DNA of 64,000 nt, taken from positions 1 to 64,000 of the forward strand of contig NVWL01000049.1 of assembly GCA_002733645.1 (NCBI GenBank), written 5' to 3'. How positions within the stretch are numbered: the first letter of the stretch is position 1; each line of letters opens with the position of its first letter. The DNA comes from Oceanobacter sp. Its GTDB lineage: Bacteria > Pseudomonadota > Gammaproteobacteria > Pseudomonadales > Oceanobacteraceae. The notes under the pieces are model-generated. The model searched no databases, was not told the origin of the DNA, and saw only the letters and a list, made by a program, of their open reading frames with translations. The translations under genes and the position numbers were made by a program. Shown here in pieces: positions 32,769-42,747 of the stretch.

Positions 32769-33335
32769 TTAAGCGCGACTGACGTAATCGCCCGTACGGG
32801 TATCGATACGTAGCTTCTCACCGATATTGATGAATAAAGGGACTTTCACTACCGCGCCCGTTGCCAACGTTGCTGGCTTGCTGCCGCCATTGGCGGTGTC
32901 GCCTTTGACGCCCGGGTCTGTTTCAGTCACTTCCAACTCAACAAAATTCGGCGGAGCAACCGTTAAGATGCCACCGTTGAACAAGGTGATGACATAGATT
33001 TCCTGTTCTTTTAACCACTTAACGGTATCGCCCAGCGCTTCAGCCGAGGCGCCATGCTGCTCAAACGAACCATCAGTCGCCATAAAGTGCCAGAACTCAC
33101 CATCGGTGTAGAGATATTCCATATCCACTTCAATCGCATCAGCACCCTCTAGGCTCTCACCTGATTTAAAGGTTTTGTCCAATACACGCCCGCTACGGAG
33201 GTTGCGCAACTTCACTCGATTAAAGGCTTGGCCTTTACCCGGTTTGACGTATTCGTTCTCAATGATCGAGCAAGGCTCATTATCGAGCATCACTTTGAGA
33301 CCTTGTTTAAATTCGTTGGTAGAATAGTTAGCCAT
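32769..33335 (-). CDS. efp: Elongation factor P
   Basis: [46 protein letters not shown]; Lys in PGKG for beta-lysylation. ORF-track start 33401 is an extension. Confidence 0.97.
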   Translation of the reverse strand: MANYSTNEFKQGLKVMLDNEPCSIIENEYVKPGKGQAFNRVKLRNLRSGRVLDKTFKSGESLEGADAIEVDMEYLYTDGEFWHFMATDGSFEQHGASAEALGDTVKWLKEQEIYVITLFNGGILTVAPPNFVELEVTETDPGVKGDTANGGSKPATLATGAVVKVPLFINIGEKLRIDTRTGDYVSRA

Positions 33336-33372
33336 TTTGACTTCCAAAATATGTGTCAGGAATACTTTTAAG

Positions 33373-34404
33373 GTGCGTATCATAACGCGAACCGAGCCCA
33401 CTGTAGAGATGCAGGATTGGCGACAGGTTCTAGCGGACTCATTCCGCGACAGTAAAACTCTTCTGGAATACTTAAAAGTAGACCCTTCTCTAGCCTTGCC
33501 CAGTGATCACAGCGCGCTGAACTTCCCGTTATTAGTGCCGCGCCCATTTGCTGAACAAATGGAAGCAGGCAACCCAAATGATCCTCTACTGCGGCAAATT
33601 TTGCCCGTGGACAATGAGGGTTTGACCCAAAATGGCTATGTGACCGACCCTTTAGCCGAAAAGCACAGCAACATACGCCAAGGTATTATTCACAAATATC
33701 ATGGTCGTGTGCTCTTGCTGACGGCTTCCGCCTGCGCCGTAAACTGCCGATATTGCTTTAGACGCCACTTCGATTATGCAGACAATCGCCTTAGCCGCGA
33801 GGAACGCCAAAAAGCATTGGATTATGTTCGCAATGATCCATCAATCAGTGAGGTCATTCTTAGTGGTGGCGACCCTTTGATGCTGCAAGACAGCGCTTTA
33901 TCGGAGCTAATAAGCGGTATCGAATCCATTCCGCACGTTACCAAGCTGCGTATTCATAGTCGCCTGCCAGTGGTGATACCTCAACGGCTAACAACCGCCC
34001 TCATTGAACGCCTCAATAACTCTCGCTTAGGCACCTCCTTGGTTCTGCATATTAATCATGCCGCCGAATTAACCGAAGCACATAAAGCCCCATTGGCTTC
34101 ACTAAGAAGCGGGGGGACTTGGCTACTAAATCAGTCCGTGCTGCTAAAAGGTGTCAATGATAAGCTAAGCATTCTGACTGATTTGAGTGAACGCCTCTTT
34201 ACATTCGGTGTCACGCCCTATTATCTTCACTTACCGGATAAAGTTGAGGGAACACATCACTTCGACAGCGGCGATATCGTTGGGCAAGATTTATATCGTC
34301 AAATGCGCGAAAATTTACCCGGATATTTAGTCCCTCAGCTAGTAAGAGAAGAGCCAGGAGCGCCATTTAAGATCCCTAAAATGTCGTTCGAATTAGGCCA
34401 TTAA
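33373..34404 (+). CDS. epmB: EF-P beta-lysylation protein, lysine 2,3-aminomutase homolog
   Basis: [15 protein letters not shown] radical SAM CxxxCxxC; GTG start gives [16 protein letters not shown]. Start site inferred. Confidence 0.94.
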   Translation: MRIITRTEPTVEMQDWRQVLADSFRDSKTLLEYLKVDPSLALPSDHSALNFPLLVPRPFAEQMEAGNPNDPLLRQILPVDNEGLTQNGYVTDPLAEKHSNIRQGIIHKYHGRVLLLTASACAVNCRYCFRRHFDYADNRLSREERQKALDYVRNDPSISEVILSGGDPLMLQDSALSELISGIESIPHVTKLRIHSRLPVVIPQRLTTALIERLNNSRLGTSLVLHINHAAELTEAHKAPLASLRSGGTWLLNQSVLLKGVNDKLSILTDLSERLFTFGVTPYYLHLPDKVEGTHHFDSGDIVGQDLYRQMRENLPGYLVPQLVREEPGAPFKIPKMSFELGH

Positions 34405-34545
34405 AATGTGATGGCGTTGTCAGTCTTTTGAAAAATTCGCCACATTCGCAGTTTGAAGGGGTTAAATCGCTGTTGTGCGGTGGAAAAAACACGCCATAAG
34501 CGCTATATAGAGTTGTTACTATAAACAAGTGAATAGCAGGAAAGC

Positions 34546-36357
34546 ATGGAAAGCCAGAGCACACCGATAAAATTGCATATACCGAGTGCGACTCTTAAAG
34601 AGTTATCGTTCTGCTCAGCTAATGGCGCAGACTTCTCCAAGTGGGCCAAATCTTTACCTATGGCGAATACGGGAGAAGCCTCCCGACGTTTGTATCAAGC
34701 TGTGAGAGAAATCAACAGCTTAGATACCTCTCCTGAAGATCGATTTGAGTTTCTTGAAATCATTCGCCCGTACATTCATTCTGTTTGCAAAGTGCTGAAC
34801 AAACACTTTTTACAATCATCCATCTCTCTAAACGACAAACAGTTAAAAATTGCCAACCTAACTCAAGCTCTGCAAGGCCATCTGGCTACGGGTTACAAAA
34901 TGGTTGTGGCGCACGGTGCCAAAACATTCAAAGTTGGTGAACGAACTCCCAAGTATTTTGCTAAAGCGACGCATCGAGCTATCTCCGATAGCGGTCAGAT
35001 ATTACTGCGCTCATTCCAACTCTATTCGCAATCTCCAGAACGCGCTTGGATTGACGTAAATCAGCTTTATTTGATGGCTGAAGAGCATCTTATTGATGGC
35101 ATCGCGATTGAAGATCAACAAGCGCGTTATGTGCACAAGTCATCAATTCGAGACGCCTTTATTCGTGTACACCTACTGGGCACAGCAAAGCCGAGTAATT
35201 TGCGCCAACAGGATCTTGCCCAGCTTTACGAAGCCACTGAATACTGGTGCAGCGCGGCCTCTCTTACTTCGGTTGATGACGAGAGTGCCTTGTTTATTAT
35301 CAATCTCCACCGTGATCGTCCGGGGCAATACCGACAACACATTCGTGATGCACAAAAAGCCAGCTTCCGCAGTTTGAACACGCAGAAGTTAGTGCAAGCA
35401 CTAAAAGTACACAGCTCTTCTCCAAATGAAGCCAAAGTACACGTTCCAGAAAAAACCAATGAGTCACTGCTTATTCATGCGATCCAATCTTGGGGCATCC
35501 ATTGGCAACGATCTTTCCGCCGCGTCCCTACGGATGGCGGCCTAAGTGTCTGCATCGGTTTTTCAGCACTGCACTACTTTACTGCGGGCATGCGTGATTT
35601 CGATCAAGTTTCTCTAAAAATGAAACCCGTACTCAATGAGCATGGCCAGATTGTTGATACCGGCAGCAGTATGTCTGACGACGTTTGGGCGGACGCCTTT
35701 GATGCCGGCGGCTCACGTATGCCTGATAACGCCGGAATGAATCTTGATGCTATTGAATTCATCACTAAGCATCAAATTGAAGTAGAAGACGAAGAAAGCA
35801 GCCAGCCTAAAACACGCTACAACAGCTACAAAGTGACACTCATCAACACTAGCCCAGGTGGTTATTGCTTGCACTGGGAAGGTGATGTGCCTTCGGCTAT
35901 TCAAGCCGGAGAGCTAATTGGTGTTCAGGAAAGTGGCGTTCGGCAGTGGTCTATCGGCGTGATTCGTTGGATTCGTCACTTACGTGATCAAGGCACTCAG
36001 CTTGGGGTCGAGCTTCTGGCACCCAAAGCTGAAGTTGGCATTGCTCGATTACTGCAAAAAACAGGCAGTAATGGCCCACAAATGCGCGCACTGGTGCTGC
36101 CGGCGATCAAGGCGATTGCCCAACCTGCTACTTTATTACTTCCTCGTATTCCATTTCGTACAGGTAATAAAATTGAATTGCTGCATGATGAGCTTAATGG
36201 ACGTTACCAGCTCATCAAAAGTTTAGCGTCGACAAGTAGCTTCAGTCAGTTTCAATTCCGCGTGGCCGGCGTTACAGCTTCTTCTAAACCGGCCATCAGT
36301 ACGACCGGCGATAACTTAATAGAAGACGATTTTGATTCCCTCTGGAATAAACTTTGA
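34546..36357 (+). CDS. Large protein with C-terminal PilZ-like domain, upstream of fimX
   Basis: C-terminal INTSPGGYCLHWEGDVPSAIQAGELIGVQESGVRQWSIGVIRWIRHLRDQGTQLGVELL resembles PilZ (NxSxxG); long helical N-terminal region. Confidence 0.72.
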   Translation: MESQSTPIKLHIPSATLKELSFCSANGADFSKWAKSLPMANTGEASRRLYQAVREINSLDTSPEDRFEFLEIIRPYIHSVCKVLNKHFLQSSISLNDKQLKIANLTQALQGHLATGYKMVVAHGAKTFKVGERTPKYFAKATHRAISDSGQILLRSFQLYSQSPERAWIDVNQLYLMAEEHLIDGIAIEDQQARYVHKSSIRDAFIRVHLLGTAKPSNLRQQDLAQLYEATEYWCSAASLTSVDDESALFIINLHRDRPGQYRQHIRDAQKASFRSLNTQKLVQALKVHSSSPNEAKVHVPEKTNESLLIHAIQSWGIHWQRSFRRVPTDGGLSVCIGFSALHYFTAGMRDFDQVSLKMKPVLNEHGQIVDTGSSMSDDVWADAFDAGGSRMPDNAGMNLDAIEFITKHQIEVEDEESSQPKTRYNSYKVTLINTSPGGYCLHWEGDVPSAIQAGELIGVQESGVRQWSIGVIRWIRHLRDQGTQLGVELLAPKAEVGIARLLQKTGSNGPQMRALVLPAIKAIAQPATLLLPRIPFRTGNKIELLHDELNGRYQLIKSLASTSSFSQFQFRVAGVTASSKPAISTTGDNLIEDDFDSLWNKL

Positions 36358-36362
36358 TTCAG

Positions 36363-36397
36363 TGACAGCATGTGACAATTTTTGTCACATGCTGTCA
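36363..36397. other. Perfect 16-bp inverted repeat TGACAGCATGTGACAA-ttt-TTGTCACATGCTGTCA
   Basis: Read directly; starts 5 nt after the PilZ-like stop codon; no T-tract follows. Confidence 0.93.
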
Positions 36398-36452
36398 TGT
36401 TGATTTATCAAAGATGACAATATAATCACCATTTTTTCTGATTGAGGTTTTA

Positions 36453-38543
36453 ATGTCATCCTCTCGCGACACTCTTCATTTGTTGCTACTCACTAAAACG
36501 CAAAATGACGCTGAGCAACTTATTAGCCTATTGCGTAACTCCGGCTATGCGACGCGTGCTCAGTCCGTGAATAGTCATGAGCAATTTGAGGAATCTTTGC
36601 GTAGCGCACGCTGGGACGTCATCGTCGTCGATCCCGAGCTACGCGATATAAAGTTCACGGAGCTACTCAATCAAGTTCACCGCTTGAATCTCGATATTCC
36701 TGTCATTTTGGTTCCAGAAGAACTAGATGGAATGCTGCTGGAAAGCGCATTAATTAAAGGCGCTGCAGCCGTTATACCTTTCGAAGAAAGCAACAGTCTC
36801 GTACTTACGATCCAAAAAGAGGTTAAGAACCTACGCACCCGACAAGACATTCGTATTTTACAAGTGCGCCTACGAGAAGCGGAAAAGCGTTGCCGAACCC
36901 TTTTGGAAAGCTCCCGAGACCCTATTGCCTACATTCATGATGGTATGCACGTATATGCCAATCAGGCCTACCTTGAATTATTTGGTTATGCCACTGCCGA
37001 GGATTTAGAAGGCGTCACGGTGTTAGATATGATTGCTGCGGACAGCCAACGTGATTTTAAGAATTTTCTGAAAAATCACCAAAGCACGATTCCAGAAGGC
37101 CAGTATATTGATATCACCAGCGTTCTTGGTGACGGTAGCCAGTGTGCTGTTCAGGTTCACTTTTCTGACGCGACTTACTCGGATGAACCGTGCACACAAA
37201 TCCAGCTGACACGAAAAGATAATCAAGAAGAACTCAAAGTAGAGCTCGATGAATTACGTAGCCGTGATTCGATGACTAGCCTCTATAACAAAGAGTACTT
37301 CCTTGAACGTATGACACGAGCGTTGGATCAAGCGGTACTAGAAAAACAATTCAGTACTCTCATGTATATAAGTATCGATAAATTCGATGAGATTACACGT
37401 CAAGTCGGTATTAAGTCCGCGGATGAGGTGGTAAAAGCCATCAGTACGTGTCTCGCTGAGCAAGCGGAGAAGTACGACATTACCGCCCGCATTAGTGATG
37501 ATGTTTTTGCTTGGATGATGCCCGGAGGTGAGCCAAACTTAGCCCGAGAACTCGCCTCGAAGTTACTGTCCAGCGTTAATCAATTAATGATCGACCTAGA
37601 GCAAAGAACGATCCAACCTACGATCAGTATCGGTATTACTATGATTACCGACAACAGCATTTCACCACAAGAGTCGTTACAACAAGCACACTATGCCGCC
37701 GAAGCTGTAGCCACTGAAAATACAGAGCAACAAGGCAATGGTCTGCACATATACATGCCGGAAGATCAGACGGAGTCGATTGAAGTTAAAGCACTGCAAC
37801 AAGAACTCAGTAGTGCATTACGCAAAAATACCCTTAAGCTCGCCTTTCAGCCGTTAATCAGCCTTAAAGGTGAAGAAGGTGAACATTACGAAGTGCTATT
37901 ACGATTACCTCAGAACGGTCAATCAGATCTTTCTGCTGGCGACTTTATTCATAGCAACGACGTCAGTGATGAACTCAAAATCAAAATCGACCGTTGGGTA
38001 ATTTTACACTCGACCAAACTATTGGCCGAGCATCAGCGTAAAGGAAATGACACCCGTGTGTTTATTAACCTCAGTAGTGCTTCCTTCCGAGATAGCGGCT
38101 TACCCGCGTGGATTCAAGTGGCACTAAAAGCTGCCGGGCTAAATCATAATTCTGTGATTTTTCAGATAACGGAAGAAGATGCCGTTCGCCATACTGCTCC
38201 AGCCAAACGCTTCAGCTATCAAATTCGAGCCTCTGGTTTAAGCATGGCAGTCAATCGCTTCGGCTGTGAGTTACAGCCTTTAAAGTTGCTGAATACGGTT
38301 GAATTTGACTACGTAAAACTTGATGGTTCTTATACCCAAGAACTCGGCAGCAACGCGGCCAGCGGTAAGGCTTTACGTACTTTACTTGAAGGCGTTCACG
38401 AGAAAGGGAAAGTCAGCATCGCCCCCTTCGTTGAGAGTGCAACGTCAGTATCGGGGATCTGGCAATATGGCGTGCACTTTATTCAAGGCCATTACGTGCA
38501 AGCCCCACAAAATGAAATGAGTTACGACTTCTCGGAAGAGTAA
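36453..38543 (+). CDS. fimX: FimX-like protein (REC-like, PAS, degenerate GGDEF, EAL)
   Basis: PAS (YIHDGMHVYANQAYLELFGYATAEDLEG), degenerate GGDEF (ARISDDVFAWMMPG), EAL signature degenerated to EVL (HYEVLLRLP); followed by convergent serB. Confidence 0.85.
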   Translation: MSSSRDTLHLLLLTKTQNDAEQLISLLRNSGYATRAQSVNSHEQFEESLRSARWDVIVVDPELRDIKFTELLNQVHRLNLDIPVILVPEELDGMLLESALIKGAAAVIPFEESNSLVLTIQKEVKNLRTRQDIRILQVRLREAEKRCRTLLESSRDPIAYIHDGMHVYANQAYLELFGYATAEDLEGVTVLDMIAADSQRDFKNFLKNHQSTIPEGQYIDITSVLGDGSQCAVQVHFSDATYSDEPCTQIQLTRKDNQEELKVELDELRSRDSMTSLYNKEYFLERMTRALDQAVLEKQFSTLMYISIDKFDEITRQVGIKSADEVVKAISTCLAEQAEKYDITARISDDVFAWMMPGGEPNLARELASKLLSSVNQLMIDLEQRTIQPTISIGITMITDNSISPQESLQQAHYAAEAVATENTEQQGNGLHIYMPEDQTESIEVKALQQELSSALRKNTLKLAFQPLISLKGEEGEHYEVLLRLPQNGQSDLSAGDFIHSNDVSDELKIKIDRWVILHSTKLLAEHQRKGNDTRVFINLSSASFRDSGLPAWIQVALKAAGLNHNSVIFQITEEDAVRHTAPAKRFSYQIRASGLSMAVNRFGCELQPLKLLNTVEFDYVKLDGSYTQELGSNAASGKALRTLLEGVHEKGKVSIAPFVESATSVSGIWQYGVHFIQGHYVQAPQNEMSYDFSEE

Positions 38544-38565
38544 ATAGCCATTCGTTCTCTCAAAC

Positions 38566-38594
38566 AAAACAGCCCCAATAAAGGGGCTGTTTTA
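38566..38594. terminator. Bidirectional rho-independent terminator between fimX and serB
   Basis: AAAACAGCCCCaataaaGGGGCTGTTTT. Confidence 0.9.
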
Positions 38595-38610
38595 GTTATA
38601 GGCGATAATA

Positions 38611-39819
38611 TTAACGAATATCTCGGTCGTGATACCCCAACAAATACAACAAGCCATCTAAACCCAATGTTGAAATTGCATGTTTCGCATTCTCACGGAC
38701 CAACGGCTTCGCGCGAAAAGCAATACCAAGTCCCGCCACTGACAACATAGGTAAATCATTGGCACCATCACCGACCGCAATGGTTTGCTCAAGACGTATA
38801 CCTTCACGTACGGCAAGATCTTGCAGCAACTCAGCCTTACGCTTGCCGTCGACAACACGACCTGTCACGCGACCCGTCACAACGTTATCTTCCAGCTCCA
38901 GCTCATTGGCATACACATAATCAATACCAAGACGTTCTTGTAGATACTCACCAAAGTAAGTAAAGCCACCGGAAAGAATCGCAGTTTTATAACCTAATGC
39001 CCGCAAGTTACTGATCAGGCGCTCAGCGCCTTCTGTCACTGGCAAACGCTCGGCAATGCCTTGTAACACATCACCACTGAGTCCTTTTAATAAGGCCACA
39101 CGTTGTTCAAAACTCTCGGTGAAATCAAGTTCACCCTGCATCGCCCGCTCTGTAATTTCAGAGACTTGATCTCCTACACCCGCGGCGGCAGCCAGCTCAT
39201 CAATCACTTCAGCTTCGATTAATGTGGAGTCCATATCAAAACACACCAAACGGCGAGTGCGGCGATAGACGTCATCTTCTTGGAAAGCGATATCCACGCC
39301 CAACTCGTTTGCGGCTTCTAGGAACTGAGCGCGCATTTTCGCTTGATCTGTGACACCACGTACCGAAAACTCAACACATGCACGTGTTGTATCGGTGATT
39401 TCTCCCAGAGGGACACGCCCTGACAGGCGATTTATTTGATCGATATTAAGATTATGTTCAGCCACGATGGACGTCACACGAGCTATCGCTTCGGCTTCAA
39501 TAGCACGGGACAGCAAGGTGATAATATGACGCGGCTTACCTTGCCCTGCCACCCACTGCTCATAGCTTTCTGGCGTTACCGGGGTAAAGCTCACCGCCAG
39601 TCCCATCTCGTGTACCCGAAAAAGCACATCTTTGAGCACAGGCGCAGCTTCGGCCGTGGAAGGGATTGCCGCTAAAATACCTAACGACAGAGAGTCGTGA
39701 ATTTCAGCTTGTCCAATATCCAGTACCGTCACTTCATACTGGGCAAGAATACTGCTGATTGAAGCAGTCACACCGGGCTTATCGGCACCGGTGATCCTAA
39801 TTAACACCAATTCTGTCAC
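38611..39819 (-). CDS. serB: Phosphoserine phosphatase with N-terminal ACT domains
   Basis: VCFDMDSTLIEAEVIDELAAAAGVGDQVSEITERAMQGELDF; GDGANDLPML. Confidence 0.97.
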   Translation of the reverse strand: MTELVLIRITGADKPGVTASISSILAQYEVTVLDIGQAEIHDSLSLGILAAIPSTAEAAPVLKDVLFRVHEMGLAVSFTPVTPESYEQWVAGQGKPRHIITLLSRAIEAEAIARVTSIVAEHNLNIDQINRLSGRVPLGEITDTTRACVEFSVRGVTDQAKMRAQFLEAANELGVDIAFQEDDVYRRTRRLVCFDMDSTLIEAEVIDELAAAAGVGDQVSEITERAMQGELDFTESFEQRVALLKGLSGDVLQGIAERLPVTEGAERLISNLRALGYKTAILSGGFTYFGEYLQERLGIDYVYANELELEDNVVTGRVTGRVVDGKRKAELLQDLAVREGIRLEQTIAVGDGANDLPMLSVAGLGIAFRAKPLVRENAKHAISTLGLDGLLYLLGYHDRDIR

Positions 39820-39866
39820 AGAGCTTTCCTGTTACTGCTGTTCAGGCCTGTTAAAGCCATTCAAAG

Positions 39867-40037
39867 TTATAACTTGTCTGTATCAGATTTTGCCGCAGCA
39901 ACAACAGAGCGCAGCTCTTCGATCAGATCAACGGTCTCGTGAACAGATAGCGCACGGACGCGGTCAAGACTCATCAAAAACAAACCTTTTTCTAGCTGGG
40001 TAAGCTTATCTTGCAGAGACTGCTTCACATCACTCAT
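39867..40037 (-). CDS. Small conserved-looking protein (56 aa), not in ORF track
   Basis: ATG...TAA translating MSDVKQSLQDKLTQLEKGLFLMSLDRVRALSVHETVDLIEELRSVVAAAKSDTDKL; fills the gap upstream of serB. Confidence 0.6.
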   Translation of the reverse strand: MSDVKQSLQDKLTQLEKGLFLMSLDRVRALSVHETVDLIEELRSVVAAAKSDTDKL

Positions 40038-40172
40038 GATCATTCCTCGTAAAAAATAACAATTTCAATGCTGCCCTTAGTCACAGAACTCAGATTCTGC
40101 ACTGGTGTTACGACAGGCGCGGCATATAATAACATTAAAGCCATGGAATTTTACGTTTTATCAGGTCAATGC

Positions 40173-41513
40173 ATGTTCAATCTACGCTCCACCAGTGATT
40201 CACTAAACACCAGTCAACGCGCCGGATTGCTTGCAGCTATCATGGTCCTCGTTGCTGGCGTTATTTTAACGGTAACAACCTACACCAACCTCTATGAACA
40301 GCTGGAGTCTGAACAGGTTGCCGAAAGTCAGCGACAGCTACAGCACCTGAGCGCCCTCTTAACACCAAGCTTAGTCCGCGATGATCGGATTTCCTTAAAC
40401 CTATCACTTGATGAATGGCAAAATGACCCCGCTCTGCAAGCTATTAGAGTAAAGAACCGGGATGGCCTGCCCGTTGCAAGTAAAGGCGAGGTAGATTCAA
40501 GTCTGACGCTTATGCTTTACCCTATACGCCAAGATGACATTCTTTACGGCGAGCTTGAGGGCTACATCAGTTCATCCCCCGTGATTACATCAACCAATCG
40601 TAACGGATCATTAAGCCTACTCATTACCGCCGCTCTTACCTTAATTGCAGGCCTTGCTGGCTGGTTAATTAGTGAACGTCATAGCCGTTATCTACGCCAA
40701 TTAGAAACTCGCTTAGTTGAATGGCGTGATGGTGATGATCTCAACTTACCTATGGGCCCTGAAAACCCCGAGCTTAAATCGCTGCATAACATACTCGGCG
40801 ATATATCCAAGAGAGAGCAACAACGTAGAGCCGTTGAGCAAGCACTTGGGCAGTTTATGCAACCTGACGTAAATCCCTTTCCAGATCCAATGAAGTATTA
40901 CGATTGCGCCATGCTATATATCGAAATTCAAGATCTTGAACTACTTCAACAGCGCTTATCCGCTGAACAGCTCACCAGTACACTCAATCAATATCACCGC
41001 CTGCTCAGTCACGCAGCCAAACTCTACAATGGTAAGGTGGATCGTTACTTAGGTGATGGCGTTGTCATGCTGTTTGGAGTGCCTAATAAAGACCGCAACG
41101 CTGCTATGCACTGTTTGTATGCTGCTCGTTTATTTAGTGGGCTGGTCACGTATCTGCACGAAAATAATGCCAATGTACTTCCGCTTGAGTTCAATATAGC
41201 GGCACACTGGGGACCCGTACTGATGGCGCCATTGCAAGATGGCGTATCAACACAATACAGCTTGATTGGCGATGCGGTGCACTGGGCATATCATCTCGCC
41301 ACACGCAGCGAAGAGCGCCGAGTGCTTGCAAGCCAAACCCTGATAGAGATGTTAGAAGATGGCCATGACATCATCTGGAACGAAGGCCCCGTGGTGAAAG
41401 ATTTACACGGCGGTGTTCAACACACTTACTGGTTAAACCAACTGCCCGACAAAACTGAGTCGCTGATCAAACGACAAATCAAGCATATCACCTCGATGAC
41501 AGAAAACGCCTGA
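40173..41513 (+). CDS. Membrane-anchored class III nucleotide cyclase-domain protein
   Basis: N-terminal TM pair around a periplasmic segment; cyclase homology CAMLYIEIQDLELLQQRLSAEQLTSTLNQYHRLLSHAAKLYNGKVDRYLGDGVVMLFG. Start inferred. Confidence 0.82.
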   Translation: MFNLRSTSDSLNTSQRAGLLAAIMVLVAGVILTVTTYTNLYEQLESEQVAESQRQLQHLSALLTPSLVRDDRISLNLSLDEWQNDPALQAIRVKNRDGLPVASKGEVDSSLTLMLYPIRQDDILYGELEGYISSSPVITSTNRNGSLSLLITAALTLIAGLAGWLISERHSRYLRQLETRLVEWRDGDDLNLPMGPENPELKSLHNILGDISKREQQRRAVEQALGQFMQPDVNPFPDPMKYYDCAMLYIEIQDLELLQQRLSAEQLTSTLNQYHRLLSHAAKLYNGKVDRYLGDGVVMLFGVPNKDRNAAMHCLYAARLFSGLVTYLHENNANVLPLEFNIAAHWGPVLMAPLQDGVSTQYSLIGDAVHWAYHLATRSEERRVLASQTLIEMLEDGHDIIWNEGPVVKDLHGGVQHTYWLNQLPDKTESLIKRQIKHITSMTENA

Positions 41514-41608
41514 CAGGTTAGACAGGTTTAAGCGCCCTTATTACACGAGACAATTTCCTTAGCTGGTCTAGGGTTAAAAATATTCCCTCACAGTAATAAG
41601 GTGGACTT

Positions 41609-42742
41609 ATGTTTCGAACAAAAAAAGCGCTCCTAGCACTCGCTATCGCGGGCTCAACAAGCTGGGCACAAGCCAGTGATATTCAAGTCAATGGATTTAT
41701 AAATGCTACCCTCGGCGTGTCTTCTAACGATGAAGTCAGCGTTGATGGTTACGATGAAGGCATGTCATCGGCTAACAACTCGGTTGTTGGTTTACAGTTT
41801 TTTAAACAAGTAAATGACTCAACCTCGGCAACCGTTCAACTCGTAGCACGAGGTCAATCTGGCTTTAATACCGAAGCTGCTTGGGCTTATGTGACTTATA
41901 GCTTTGACGAAAATACTGACGTTAGAGTAGGTCGCCTACGTACACCGCTGTACCATTATTCAGACTTCCTTGAAGTCGGCTATGCATACAATTGGGTGAC
42001 ACCGTCCTCCATTATTTATACACAAAGTGATTTGTCATCATTCAATGGAGCGGATATAACTCGACGCTTTACTTTGAATTCAGTAGATGGCTTTGCACAA
42101 GCTTATACTGGCCGCTACGTAGATGTGCTTACTGCAGGTGAGGATAATTATGCAGCCGACATGTCAAATTCAGGTTTAGTTGTAGGTGTTAATTCAGGGG
42201 ATTTTTCTGGACGTATTGGCTTTCACAAAGCAACACTGACTCTGGACATTGATCCTGCTGGCACTCGCGCTTTTGACCAATATGTCGCAGGCGCGATGGC
42301 TGCAGAAAGCTTTAACCTCATCCCTGGCCTTAACGCTAGTGATTTTGAAATTAATGATTCAAATATTGGCTATTATCAAACCTCCTTTGTATACGACAAC
42401 GGTACGACGTCATTCATTGCTGAATACACCTATTTGGACAGTGAAAGCGCTGCTATAAATAACAACTCAGCTTATATGATTGGTGGTGCACAGCGCTTTG
42501 GAGCAACCACGGTTCACCTCACCTATGCAGCAAAAGAAGATGATATTGATGACGGCGCAAATGGCATACTCCAAGCCAATGCCGAGATGATAGAAAACAG
42601 TATTATTCTCGGTGCCAGATACGACTACGATGCGGGTTCAGCATTTAAACTCGAAGCTGAACGCCACGAAGAAGAGCTCAACGCTGGCCAAGAAGGTTCG
42701 GTAGGCATCATTTATCGTGCTGGCTTTAGCCTCGTATTTTAA
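41609..42742 (+). CDS. Outer-membrane porin-like protein
   Basis: Signal peptide ending SWAQA; beta-rich; QLVARGQSGFNTEAAWAYVTYSFDENTDVRVGRLRTPLYHYSDFLEVGYAYNWV; terminal ...YRAGFSLVF. Confidence 0.82.
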   Translation: MFRTKKALLALAIAGSTSWAQASDIQVNGFINATLGVSSNDEVSVDGYDEGMSSANNSVVGLQFFKQVNDSTSATVQLVARGQSGFNTEAAWAYVTYSFDENTDVRVGRLRTPLYHYSDFLEVGYAYNWVTPSSIIYTQSDLSSFNGADITRRFTLNSVDGFAQAYTGRYVDVLTAGEDNYAADMSNSGLVVGVNSGDFSGRIGFHKATLTLDIDPAGTRAFDQYVAGAMAAESFNLIPGLNASDFEINDSNIGYYQTSFVYDNGTTSFIAEYTYLDSESAAINNNSAYMIGGAQRFGATTVHLTYAAKEDDIDDGANGILQANAEMIENSIILGARYDYDAGSAFKLEAERHEEELNAGQEGSVGIIYRAGFSLVF

Positions 42743-42747
42743 GGAGT

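Noticed and set aside
36369-36391. CRP/Vfr site in the fimX upstream palindrome
   Set aside because: TGTGA and TCACA half-sites are separated by 9 nt rather than 6 nt, so it does not fit CRP spacing.
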